Shown here piece after piece: positions 10,953 to 21,579 of a DNA stretch of 64,000 nucleotides (position 1 is its first letter; each line of letters starts with the position of its first letter). A program made the translations under genes and the position numbers. Under the pieces are notes generated by a model. The model ran no database searches. It was not told the DNA's origin and saw nothing but the letters and a program-made list of their open reading frames with translations. This DNA is from Syncephalastrum monosporum B8922 (taxonomy: Eukaryota; Mucoromycota; Mucoromycetes; Mucorales; Syncephalastraceae). The stretch covers positions 434,001 through 498,000 of the forward strand of contig JNEN01001212.1 in the NCBI GenBank assembly GCA_000697355.1. The letters are read 5' to 3'.

Positions 10953-11638
10953 GAGAGCGGAGTGACAGAGGAGTGGAAAGCTGCCTTGTTTCCAGTTCAC
11001 TTCTACAGTGTTAAATGCTATCACTATGTACGCAGTCTTCCGATATTGCAGCCATCCAAACAGTCGTTATGAGTTAATGTAATATAGCTTTTTTTTCTTT
11101 TGGCCGCGCTTTATAAAGCATTTGGTGCTTTATTCAAAACATAAAGTATATTGATCGGGACTTATCTTCGGTCAGCAATATACCAAGGTGCATATATCGA
11201 TGTATCAACAGGGTAGCTGGATACTACATAGCTCTGAAGCATCTGTCGCTAGTTTAACAGAAGCGCATGCTGTGAAGATCCTAAAATAAATATAGATACA
11301 AGACTGTACGTGCAGCTAAACCAGCCGATGAAACCTTACGCCCTACCAGCGTGCAAAATGATAGTGAGGATACTACAGTCAGACATATTAGCATAGTTTT
11401 CCTCAGGTCTGCTATCATGTATAGCAGTCGATTTCCTACGAGAAGAGGGCACAAAAGAAGACTGTGTGTCTTTAGAATAAATTTATGGTCACGTGGGATG
11501 GTAAGGATTGAAGCGGGCGTTTTAAACGCCGAAAGTGCAACTGGTAACGGCAAATTGGGCAATCCAGCTATACTTTTACACTACACACACTCCACCGTAT
11601 AGTCACTCAGTAGCTTTATAAAAGTGAACAGGACTACT
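10953..11638. promoter_or_regulatory. Divergent intergenic region of PCCB and ADA3
   Basis: 686 bases separate the two start codons. A CACGTG E-box lies at about 11491 (GGTCACGTGGG), and a TTTATAAA-like AT element precedes the ADA3 start (TAGCTTTATAAAAG, about 11611-11624). No other gene is seen. Confidence 0.45.
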
Positions 11639-14175
11639 ATGGAAAACAACTTGACGCGTCAGTACGGGCCACCTACACCGGTATCGTCAGCTACTGCCGC
11701 CCATGCTCGCCAACCCATGCCAAGAAATGTGAACAATGGAGTCTCCGGATCATCCCCATCTATCAATCTGCCCGACACCCACGATCTTTCCAATATACGC
11801 ACCGACTTGGAGAGTCTTCTGCCTCATACCGAAGCCCGTTTAATGGACTTGAGGCAGGACCTAAGTCAGTTAGAAAGGAGCGTCAAAATACGTGACACCG
11901 GTAAGCTGCCCGTTATTTTTATGCCTCTTAACAAGAAACACCCCGCTTCCTCCTCCACCTTCATAGTACATATGATATGATAACATACCATACCATACCA
12001 TACCATACCATATCGATACTAACGCAGTCTTTCTGCCTATGCATTCACAAAGGTTCGGGAGACAAACCAGGATCCTCTGGAAAGAATGTGAATGCTATCC
12101 TGGAAAAGATGCGCGTCAAACAAGAATCGTCTCTATCAGGCAAGTCCCTGCGGATAATGAGGAGTCCGAAGAGGAGCATGAGGGGTGATGCTAACATCAG
12201 TCTCTCATACTCTCCCTTTCATCACCCTGGTACAAATTAGATGACGCAGCCTCCGATATATTGCATTCATCGTCCAAGTCAGATCGGCAAGCGTAAGTGT
12301 CAAAGGAAGGGGAAACAATGCCGCAGACAGAGTGAGAAGCGAAAAAGGGAAAGGCAAAAAAAAAAAAAATAAGCAAGAGAAAGAGAAATGCGGCCAAGAA
12401 GGAAATGGGGCGCCCAGTTACTGAATTATATTCATAGCGCCTTGGAGACTTTAAAACGGCGACGCCGACGTGAAGACAACGGCAGCTCGGATGAACCATG
12501 TAAGTCACTCCAGAAGAAAAAGCATGATCCGCCCCCGCGGGACACGGGGACGTCATTTAATCGAAAAGCTGTCATAGTGACCAGCCGAAGCGAGTCACCC
12601 TACCCGTTAACAAAGATGAAGAAGCTCGACAGTTCCCTACCTAATATCTCGAGAAGCGTGTCCCCACCTCCCTTGCACGGCAACCGCAACTCACCCAAGA
12701 TATCCGATGTAAGGTCCGCCCCTGCATCCAACCTCCTCGCACTCAAATGTTCTACTTCTATTTATTATGTCTAGAACAAAAAGAAGAAATCAGGCGCAGC
12801 TGCCAAGGGCAACAAAGGAAAACATCCCAAGCCAAAGACATCTCATAAGAAGACCAGTCAAGCGAACGATGTAGATTTTGTGCGCGTCAAGCCTAAAGAT
12901 CAAGTGCCTGTGACGTCGTTTTGGCAGGGGGGCGAACCTTACTTTTGCCCGCTCACCGAAGACGACCGCAAATTCTTGCTAGAAAAGGGCGACAACGTCA
13001 CACCATACCTCATACCACCTCTTGGGCGGCCTTACCACGACATCTGGGCCGACGAGGACAAAGGCATTCTCGGTTCGCCCACCACCCACGTGTCCGCTAC
13101 AAATTCACCCGCTTCAGCCAACGCTCCGAACGGACCCAACGCGCGTGCCAGCGACGTGGACGGTACAGACGTGTCTTCTGCGCCTCCTTTACCTCCACCC
13201 AAAGCACATTACCTCCAGCCCGGCGAGATCATCACCGACGACTATCTTCTCACAGAAGACCTGACGTGCGGCACGCTAACCGAACGACTTTTGAGCAGTC
13301 TTGTCTTGGAGGATTTGATGGATCCATCAGCGCTGAGCATGCTCAAGGAAGAAGCAGCGGCGGGTGAAGACGACATGGATCTCGATGGTTCGTCTATAAG
13401 CGACGGGCAGAGTGAAGGTCGGACCATTATGGAACTGTCAGGCGATCCCACATCCGAGGTTGTGGATTTCGAGGAACGATTAAAACGTGAGCTGCGCTAT
13501 GCAGGTCTGTTCACAGACGATGACGTAAGTTTTGAGCAAACATCACAACTTTGAATATGCACATGCTAAAGTTTAATTTTTTTCTTCATCTGAAAGATTG
13601 ATTGGAACGCTCGGGAAGACGACGAGCTGTGCGCTGAAATGCGCACACTACATCGCGAACTGCGCGAACAAGTTAAAACGAATGACTTCCGCAAGAAACG
13701 TCTTTTGGAAGTGGTCGATCAGCAGCTTCAGTATGAACAGTATCGCCATGTTCTAGATACCTATGACGCGCAGGTCGAACAGTGTTATATGAAGCGATTC
13801 GTAAGTCTATACACTCTCTCAATCTCTTTAGCGTCCTGTTGATATGTGCTCTTTCTTCAGCGAACCCAGAAATCAAAGAAGCGGAAAGCTGGATCAGGTC
13901 CGAAAGCGACTTTGTCCGAAAATGCAGTACACGCGATGGAAAAGCGTAAAGCATGGATCGAAGCACTTGAACCGATATTTAAAAGCAAAAATTTTGTCAT
14001 GCCGTCCAAATCGATCTATCAAGTGGAAGAAGACGAACCAAGCAAAGAAAACTCGGATACCTCGCAATCACCATCACAAAGCCAGCAAAGTCAACCGCAG
14101 CAAACACAACAGCAGCTACAAGAACAGCAGGAAAATCCGCCCTCTTCTACCCGATCACCGTCTCAAATTGCTTGA
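11639..14175 (+). CDS. ADA3: ADA3/NGG1, histone acetyltransferase (SAGA-type) adaptor subunit
   Basis: Seven exons: 11639-11900, 12053-12139, 12241-12292, 12438-12708, 12775-13524, 13597-13800, 13861-14175; phases agree and give 646 residues. The diagnostic region is about residues 256-290 (VDFVRVKPKDQVPVTSFW, then a Tyr-Phe and EDDRKFL segment), and the C-terminal helical part (DWNAREDDELCAEMRTLHRE ...) matches the Ada3 domain. The family scaffolds the Gcn5-Ada2 catalytic module on chromatin; the nucleus is the site of action. The N-terminal half is disordered, with basic KKKKSG and RRRRR tracts that could serve as nuclear localisation signals, and the tail is Gln/Ser-rich. Intron 2 (12140-12240) has a GC donor in the strong context CAG|GCAAGT. 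Intron 1 contains a TACCA pentamer repeat. The start is the ATG at 11639; no earlier in-frame ATG exists. Confidence 0.9.
11986..12010 (+). repeat. (TACCA)5 microsatellite in ADA3 intron 1
   Basis: Five perfect TACCA units lie inside the first intron, about 40-65 bases before its acceptor. Confidence 0.9.
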
Positions 14176-15569
14176 TCCTCCTGTCTTTCCGCCCCTTTCT
14201 TTCCACCCGACCCCTTATCCTTCAGCTCTCGCCTCTGTTTCTTTTTCTTTCTTTCGTGTTCGTTTCCTTGTTTACTCTCGTTGTCTGATTTTCTTTTTTG
14301 TCTTTCCGGAGAAGACAAAAGAAAGGATATTAGCTTTTGTATAGTCCCTTGTTTTCGTGTACATGTAGCTTCTATTGAAACAAACAACCTTCTTCCATAT
14401 TGTAGCAGCCCGCTCGATGCGCCTGCTTTACGTGTTCGGGAAAAAGGGGAGAATGACAAGCAAGTGTACCAAGGCGATTAGCTATCACAGGCGAAAGAAG
14501 GAGAAGCCACACAAAGAAAGCAGGGTACCCTGCTGAACACATATAGTAGGACAAAGAATGTAACTGGACAAATTAGACAAATGTAGCAGAGGAAAGGGGA
14601 TGAGCCTGAGACTAGATCAAGTTGTTGGCCATGTGAGGAGCTGCCGTGCAGGAGAAAGTGAAACAAAGAAAATTTGGGTTTTCTACGAAGAGATGAGAGG
14701 ACGACATACGCTAGGGTGATGGGGAACACCCATAATATGGGAGTTTGTACATGACAAGCGAAGGCGCGCCTGCTTAAAAAGTGTCTCCTACATAGCTTAA
14801 AACAAAGTTCAGGGTACAAGGAAAGTGTACAACGTATGTGTGTTTATAAATTGCGCATACGCCAAACGAATACAGGCAAACAAAGCATAGAGAAGCAGTA
14901 AGCGTGCAGATGAGAACCCCAGGAGAGTGAGGGACCCATGATCATTTTCAGACAATTCTTTATGGATGTCAAATGATCTTTTAGGTATTCGTTCTATGGT
15001 AACAAATTAAGGAACGAGAAGATACAAGCGAATCCGAGAATATTTTGACGCTTGCATGCGAGAAAGGATGCACATAAAAATAAAAAGAACAGACTGGCAG
15101 CGCGCATGAAGGTATGTACACATATACGCAACTCGATGTCTCTCTTCGACCCCCTCTTTCTTCCCTTACGTATCCTCCTGGACCCCGACCAGGTATAGCT
15201 CATTTGTTGCCTCCCCACCACGAAAGGGTCCCCATGATTTATATGAAGTCAAGGGGATGGGAGTGGAGGCTTGTCAATAGTCTATAGAGAAAAAAGAAAT
15301 AGTCCTATCATTGTGCCGGTTTTTTGTTGCATTTCCTGTATATGTGCGCGCTAATACATGATTAGATGCATGACATTATGTACAGCCTAATGCTGGATCA
15401 TCCCAGGTACGGTGAATGCAAAGCCAGGGGTGACTTTCATCGCTCCATATATAAATGCATGTCTGCTCTCACGTTCTTTTCTCTTGTACCCGACCTGTTT
15501 AATCCAGTACAGCAGTTTTAATTTCCTTTACTCTGTGAATCATTTAAGCTTTATAAACGAATCGTACCC
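14176..15569. other. Intergenic between ADA3 and the homeodomain gene
   Basis: The first 120 bases are a CT-rich 3' flank of ADA3. From about 14440 to 15120 the plus strand is GA-rich, i.e. CT-rich on the minus strand. Elsewhere in the window that skew marks leaders and 3' flanks of minus-strand genes, yet no minus-strand gene is identifiable here. The last 100 bases contain a TTTATAAA element (about 15549) just before the homeodomain start codon. Confidence 0.45.
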
Positions 15570-16475
15570 ATGATGACTACGGCTTACCGTCTACCACCGC
15601 TATCAGATATCCTGAGCCAAACATTTCAGCATCCTGGTGATCCAAATTCTCACCACGATCAACCGCCCTCGCCTCGTCGCCGCGTGATCACACCTCCCTT
15701 GACACCCACTTCACCGTCCTCTGCATCCTCTGTCCTATCTGAGGAAAAATATGTCAAGCGCGGCCATCTTCATGGGCACTATATCATGTCCCCCCTGCCA
15801 CTCAAAGCGAAGCGTAAAAGGGCATCGCCAACCCAGCTGTCGGTGTTGAATCGCGTGTTCAAGCAAACCTATTTTCCCTCGACAGAGCTACGCGTCGAGC
15901 TCGGCAAGCAGCTCGGCATGAGCCCACGGACTGTCCAGATCTGGTTTCAAAACAAACGGCAGTCGCTACGCGCCCGTGAGCGTACATCCATGGGCCACGA
16001 AGAGCTGCATGATCATCCATATCAACATTCCTCGCAGCAGAGCCGGCAGGAGCGTTATCAGGAGCCAGACGACGATGAGGAGGAGGAGGAGGTCTACCCT
16101 CGTCAACAACGACAACAGCAACATTCTTTTGTCAAGCCTGCGTCACCGCCGTTGTCCCCGCCCCGCACATCCGACCTGCCGTACCATGCCACGCAGCATC
16201 AGTCAAAGACCCCATACTCGCTGCCCAATTGCAGAATCACACTGCCACCACTTCGCCTACCGACCCATACCGCCCCTCTTACTCCTCTTTCTCCTCGAAG
16301 AATGAGCAGAACTGAGTCTGGCCATGCCAACAGTAGCTGTCTTTCTGCATCCCCCCGTCTTCATCCTTCTTCGGCGTCCATTAGCGTTGTTTCTCCACCA
16401 TTTTTGTCTGCCCCTTCCCCGGTCTCGTCTTCATTGTCCTCTCGTTCTTACTGTCATTCACGCAATTATGTTTAA
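15570..16475 (+). CDS. Homeodomain transcription factor
   Basis: Intronless frame of 301 residues. A typical 60-residue homeodomain spans about residues 80-138: a basic N-arm KAKRKRASP, helix 1 around TQLSVLNRVFKQT, helix 2 around STELRVELGKQLGM, and recognition helix 3 TVQIWFQNKRQSLRARER with the invariant W-F-x-N-x-R. It is a 60-residue type, not a TALE type (no three-residue loop insertion), similar in kind to the fungal Yox1/Yhp1/Pho2 group; the target genes are unknown. Flanks are Pro/Ser-rich, with an acidic run (DDDEEEEE, about residues 167-174). Two start codons are in tandem (ATG ATG); the first follows a TATA-like TTTATAAA by about 20 bases. Nuclear DNA binding is expected from the fold. 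Confidence 0.93.
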   Translation: MMTTAYRLPPLSDILSQTFQHPGDPNSHHDQPPSPRRRVITPPLTPTSPSSASSVLSEEKYVKRGHLHGHYIMSPLPLKAKRKRASPTQLSVLNRVFKQTYFPSTELRVELGKQLGMSPRTVQIWFQNKRQSLRARERTSMGHEELHDHPYQHSSQQSRQERYQEPDDDEEEEEVYPRQQRQQQHSFVKPASPPLSPPRTSDLPYHATQHQSKTPYSLPNCRITLPPLRLPTHTAPLTPLSPRRMSRTESGHANSSCLSASPRLHPSSASISVVSPPFLSAPSPVSSSLSSRSYCHSRNYV

Positions 16476-17556
16476 TCCTACGTCCTTTTTAGATACACCC
16501 CGCATATACACCTATATACCCTCTATATACTCGCCTTTTTAAAGCGTTCATCTCCGATCTATCCGCATGAAATTCTATATAATATACACGTACACATACA
16601 TTTACATGATATTTCATTCTATCGATCTTTTAATTTCATAAGTGCATACATATTTGCATGACACTGAGATGATCCTGTTCTCTACTCCATTGACTCAGGG
16701 GCTTGTTCCTTGCATTTAGAGATGCTCATGCAACGGACATGGTAAGAAAAAAGAAATAACCAACAAAGAGCTTCGTGCTCAGTCTAATGTAGGTACACTG
16801 CATCTACATGTCACGGAGATGACAAGTGCAGACGTGCATATGCATACATGGAGCCACGCTAGCAGAAATTGTAGGATAAAAAGCCCACATGCGTACGTAT
16901 GAACGTACGGATCATCCTTTCTGAGACAGTCCATGCGCGTTGCAAATCTTTCATGTAAAAACCCAGTCATTCATTGTGTGTGCGAAGACAAACGAAAAAG
17001 AAATCATTCCAGTCCCCTTTCCATGCTCGCTTGATTTTTTGATTTTCCTTTCTTGATACAACTCCCTCTTTTCTTTTTTTATGGTCTTTGACTCCTCTTC
17101 GACGTAGATCATTTCTTTTCCTCACGGGTGATTAGCTAAAACGGACGCGGCAAGGGAAACTCACACTGAGTATGAAGCTAAAATGGATTCCAGTAAATCC
17201 CATAAATATAAACGTGATCCAATAAAAATGTACAGATCCACGATTCAGTCCACATAAGTGGTGTGAGTCTTTTAGATATATAAAATGAGGAAAACGTATG
17301 TAAGTAGATAGGAATAGAAAAGTGAAGGAGAAATAAAGTGGTACAAACACAATGTGAGTTATGAGGGTAAGGTCAGGTGAAGCATAGTGAGTGATAGAGT
17401 GAGTACTGTGTGTGTGTGTGTGTGTGTGTGTGATGAAGGGTGGGTTATTCATTGAATGGGAGGGAGACAGCGGGTTAGTGAGAGGAGTTAAGAGAGAGAG
17501 TATAGAAGAAGATGGTGGATGATTGGAACCTGCCCAAACACGCGGGAGAAAAAAGA
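16476..17556. other. Intergenic between convergent genes; holds a (TG)n tract
   Basis: 3' flanks of the homeodomain gene (plus) and the SH3 gene (minus). A perfect TG dinucleotide tract of about 26 bases lies at 17407-17432. The right part is GA-rich on the plus strand, consistent with the 3' untranslated region of the minus-strand SH3 gene. No gene is seen. Confidence 0.5.
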
Positions 17557-18365
17557 TCAAATAAACTCGATGTAAGACTCAGGTATTAAACCAGTTTCGT
17601 CGTCCACATCAGCAACCAGCCAGCCCTATAAGCGTAATAGTAACAATAAAAAAAACAAGTAGCAGGAAATGAACAATAGAGTTAGCGTGCATTTAACGAC
17701 ATTTTAAAGTTACATACCGGGCATTGGCGATATTGAACCCAAACGAGTTGGCCTGCCTTCATGCCAATTTCGTACTCCGTTTCGGGCGAGAAATCGTACA
17801 GTGCGCGCCCATGCCGGCCCGTGAACTCTGAAGAGGAGAGCGAGACTTGGCTTGAGCGGTTGGAGCGGCTCGAGCGGCTTTCCTCGGCCCGACCGTGGGG
17901 CAAAGGCGAACTGCTTGGATAAGCAAAATCACGCACCGTGACCTTTGCCGCCTCCGTTTCATCCCGTTCTTCGTTTGTTTTATTGAGAAGGTCAGGTGTT
18001 TCGGACGCATCCTCCTTGTTGATAACGTCGTCAGCAGTAAGCACGGTCTCTTGGCAACAAGGATCGGCCTAGCACAGCCAAATTTGAGTGACCCCACTGG
18101 ACTGGACATTATATTGTTTACGTACCTGCTCAGCAGGCGGTGAAGGAAGCGAGGAACTCGAAGGGCGAGCTGGAGAGGCGGGTCTTTTCGTGTCTTTTGT
18201 ATACTGTGTTTCATTTTTCAACACAGGAGGCGAAGGACTCGAGCAGTCGATCTTTTCTTCTGCAGACGAATAAGAATCCTGGTCATTGTCGTCGTCCACC
18301 TGAGGCGCAGGCCCTTTTTTGAGACGAAAGTTTTTCCGTGTGCCTTTACGAGTGATCTTTTTCAT
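17557..18365 (-). CDS. Small SH3-domain protein (Nbp2-like)
   Basis: Three exons on the minus strand: 18365-18126, 18068-17718, 17625-17557, phase-0 introns, 219 residues. The C-terminus is a complete SH3 domain (about residues 162-219): ALYDFSPETEYEIGMKAGQL, then a WVQYRQCPGWLVADVD segment and GLIPESYIEFI; the ALYDF, GW and P-x-x-Y signatures are intact. The N-terminal part is basic (KKITRKGTRKNFRLKKG) and then Ser/Pro/Glu-rich, probably disordered. The order and wording of the SH3 resemble fungal Nbp2, which links a phosphatase to MAP-kinase cascades; that role is inference. The start is uncertain: an alternative upstream ATG (MSLSTVITLALVLKK) could be joined through a weak 57-nt intron to the same frame. 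Confidence 0.8.
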
Positions 18366-19067
18366 GAAATTGAGAAACGAGTCGGAAAGAGAATGACGAA
18401 TTGGGGATGTACCTTTTTCAGCACGAGTGCCAAGGTGATGACGGTTGAGAGGCTCATAACATAAAAGGAAGGGAATGGGGTTGTCGAACAACAGAAAGGT
18501 ACAGAGGCGTTGAGAAAACAAAATAGAAAAGAATAAAAAAGAAAAAGAAAAAGTGAAATAAAATAAAATGTAAGCGAGAAATAGTGCTAATAGCAAGGCA
18601 AGAAGGCGCGCGCGAAAGAATACAAAAGTGGGGCCCCCTCGCTTGACAAATGAAAGAGGCCAAGACGCAGACAAGGGGAATGAATATGTATGAAACTGGG
18701 TGTGTGTGTTCCAAATGAATGGCTTGGTTTTGGTTTCCCTGTCCGCTTTATATTGGTTCTAGTATATAGTATATTCTTTTTGTTTATACGCTACAGGCTC
18801 GCTTTAATGTAGTACCACTTTTCATCCTGTCCTTGGACGCTCTTCTCCTCTACAACCGCCTTGTTCTAATGGTGGACAACATGTCAGAGGTCAGTGGACT
18901 GTTTCTACTTTCTTCTTCCTTTTCTTTCTTTACCTCGCTCACCGCTTCTGTCTTGTGTGACCCATCATTTACTCGATAAGGAGAGTCGTTGATCGTAACA
19001 TTGGCGCTAATTAATTTGGGTCAGCCCGAAACCTTTTTTCCCGTTTCCCTCTCTTTCGTTTCTTTAC
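18366..19067. other. Intergenic between two minus-strand genes
   Basis: Leader and promoter of the SH3 gene (plus strand GA-rich at 18440-18600), then the 3' flank of the pyrophosphatase gene. A plus-strand ATG followed by a splice-like site at about 18868 is coincidental (see rejected items). Confidence 0.5.
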
Positions 19068-20213
19068 TTACACGCTGATGTCGTGTGTGTCTGCCTTGCA
19101 GGGAATTTTACCCTGAATTAACCGTTGCCAAGCGTGATGAGTTTCGGCAATCACTTGGCTTGCATATGTCTATTTTTTGATGCATGACATGAGTCTTGTA
19201 GTCCCCCCCCCTTGTTTAATCTTTGTGTCCCTTTTCTTACCTTGTCTTTGCATTGACCGTTGAAAGCAAACTGGTTGGCGGGCTTACCATCAGGCATCTT
19301 GTATACCTTGAACCAATGCCGAGTGGCGTCAATTAGCCCGGGGAGGTATTTCTCCACATCGCCAATGTCTAGGCACAAACAACTGTAAGACTCCATCCAT
19401 GCCTTGCGTTTCCTGTTCCTACCATGCATCTTCTCCGCCAAAGGGTCCCGTACATCAATGGCAAGCACCTTCCAGTCTGTCTCGCCTTCGTCTAAAAGAG
19501 CCATGACGCCCAGAACCTTGACCTGTTTAACCTGACCGGTATAGCCGAGCTGCTCGCCGATCTCGCAGACGTCAATGGGATCATTGTCACCACGTGCCTT
19601 GGTATCAGCATTGACAACAGTCGGGTCCTCCCAGGTCTGATAGTAGACGATGAGCGTTCCTTTTTCTCGATTTCTGATCCCTTTTATATCTTTTACCTGA
19701 GGCAGAGCACCATAATTCCAAATGTAGCCCTTGTAAGGGAAGCAATTGCGCACGAAGCGAACCTTGCCTTTCTTGACGTCCTGCTTTAACGGATTGAACT
19801 TTTCACCTGTGGCAATCTTTAAAAAGAGGGGCATGAGCGATACGAATACAAATACAGTATAATTGTGTCATGGTGTCATGATGCCATGGTATCGTAGCGA
19901 TATACCTCTATCTTGGCGTTGGTCCAACGCGGGATCTCTACGACCATGTTGACGATCGTCTTTTCATTGTTGGCGTAGAGGGGAATGTCGTGGAATGGGG
20001 AAATGACCTTGCCGTTATTTTCTGTATTGAGAGGAGAGGTGAGTACCGCTTGCACTGGCTGCTGGCGTGTTTTGGTTGGTGACGCATACCGAGATGCAGA
20101 CGGTACGCAGGGGTGAAGGGTTCACCAGCCGAGACAGCACGGAAGGAAGACTGCATTCTTTTTGCGATGAAGACAGATGGGCGTGCGACTCGCGACACTC
20201 GCAATACTTGCAT
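19068..20213 (-). CDS. Inorganic pyrophosphatase (family I) with mitochondrial presequence
   Basis: Six exons on the minus strand: 20213-20090, 20021-19906, 19816-19697, 19636-19423, 19368-19241, 19169-19068; all GT-AG and in phase, 267 residues. The family I signature DNDPIDV lies at residues 137-143, with the usual metal-binding Asp residues, plus [33 protein letters not shown] and [15 protein letters not shown]. The enzyme hydrolyses PPi to two phosphates with Mg2+. The first 20 residues ([20 protein letters not shown]) are basic, amphipathic and acid-free, which indicates mitochondrial import, as for yeast Ppa2; an internal Met20 could start a cytosolic form. Two introns (19637-19696 and 19369-19422) are multiples of three with no in-frame stop. 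The C-terminus has an extra [16 protein letters not shown] tail. Confidence 0.93.
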
Positions 20214-21579
20214 ATTCTCTATTTCGGCTTACAAAACAATCAAACCGTAATCTTACGGGCCCCACACGCTAAATTATAAAAGCTGCAAAATCAAAAAAAT
20301 AAAAAGTAACCCCGGTTGTTGATACAGTATACAGAGACGTTTCTTTCTGCTCTCTTCTCTTCTCTTCTCTGTCTGCTTCGTGCCACGACGATCTCTTTGC
20401 CGTCTTCAGAAATAAGGAAGGCCCATAAGTGCATGTCTTTTGCTTGTGCAAAGGGGGGATTCAAACTGATTCTCTCCTAACAATTGTCCCACGAGAAAGG
20501 CAACTCGTCCCGTATTTATACAGATTTATCTTTTTTTTTTTTGTTTTTGTATGTGTGCTATGAAGGCGCGGTCTTAGTTTCCGTCGCCTAGACAATTGCG
20601 TGGATGGATGAAAGATGAAGGGGAATATTCTCAAGACCTGTCGGGCAGAAACACCGAGAACGTCGAAACACGATAGAAAACATCAGCTGACAGAGACGGC
20701 GTGGGCTCACAATTCTTACCCGATCTCCACCATTGGGAAAATAGATTTTCTTTGCCTGATAACGGGAAAAGGGGAGCCTGCATTTCCATCATGGTGCTGT
20801 CAGGGAAAACACAAGGAGTATGACGTTAAGTGTAGGGTCAAATGGGATCCTAAAACGTGTCTTTGTTTCCCCTTTGTCAACCATCTTATTATATATGCAC
20901 GCAGCGGAAGGGGGAGCGTGGGCAGGGAGTCCACCTGTTTTTATGTGTGTTTGAGGCCATTTATATGTGAGTCTGCTGGGTCCGTTATAAACATTGGGAA
21001 GCGATCTTCCTCAATGAAGACTGTGCTACGCTTATTTGAATCCCCGCTGTCGGATGGCGTCAAGGTTTTATTTTTTTCTCGGTGCAGCACGCAGACATAA
21101 ACAGAAAAGCGCGGGCATTCAGGCAGCAGCTGATAAACGCAGCAGACAAAGAAAAGACCGTGCATCCAAAGTGAGAGAAAGGGGATACCATTGCTCGTTA
21201 CAAGAAACCGCTATATTAATTAGCTTTCAAGGGGTAATTGTAATGGTAAGAAAAAGAGTAAAAAAAAAAAAAAAAAAACAAGAACGATGTGCTATCGCAC
21301 TTGTTTGCTGTCTTCGAAATCGCCGTATATATATTTTGGCTCTATCTTTTTGATTGTGCTATTCCCTTCCTTTTTCCTTTGCTTCCTGGCAACGGGCCCG
21401 CGTGCCACATATATATAATCTATTACTACTTCTTATAATCCTCCCATAGACTCTCACGAGCTTCATCGCCATCTCTTCATCATCAAAAGTAAGTGATGAC
21501 ACACGACAATCACGAGTTCATGACCTGGTTCTCGGTATGCTAACGGAAACATTTTTTTGTTTTTTGTTTATCAGCAGCA
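20214..21579. promoter_or_regulatory. Divergent promoter region of PPase and ERG5, with a 5' UTR intron of ERG5
   Basis: No gene is seen over 1.37 kb. The right end contains a clear leader intron: AAAA|GTAAGT at 21489 and TTTATCAG|CAGCA ending at 21574, six bases before the ERG5 ATG at 21580. A pure poly-A run lies at about 21260-21279. Confidence 0.55.

Noticed and set aside
12496..12512. GTAAGT ... CCAG inside ADA3 exon 4 resembling an intron
   Set aside because: It would be only about 14 nt long; the frame reads through with normal codons.
18868..19175. Plus-strand ATG (MVDNMSE) with splice to a frame reading [16 protein letters not shown]
   Set aside because: The second part is the exact antisense of the last pyrophosphatase exon, and the phases do not join.
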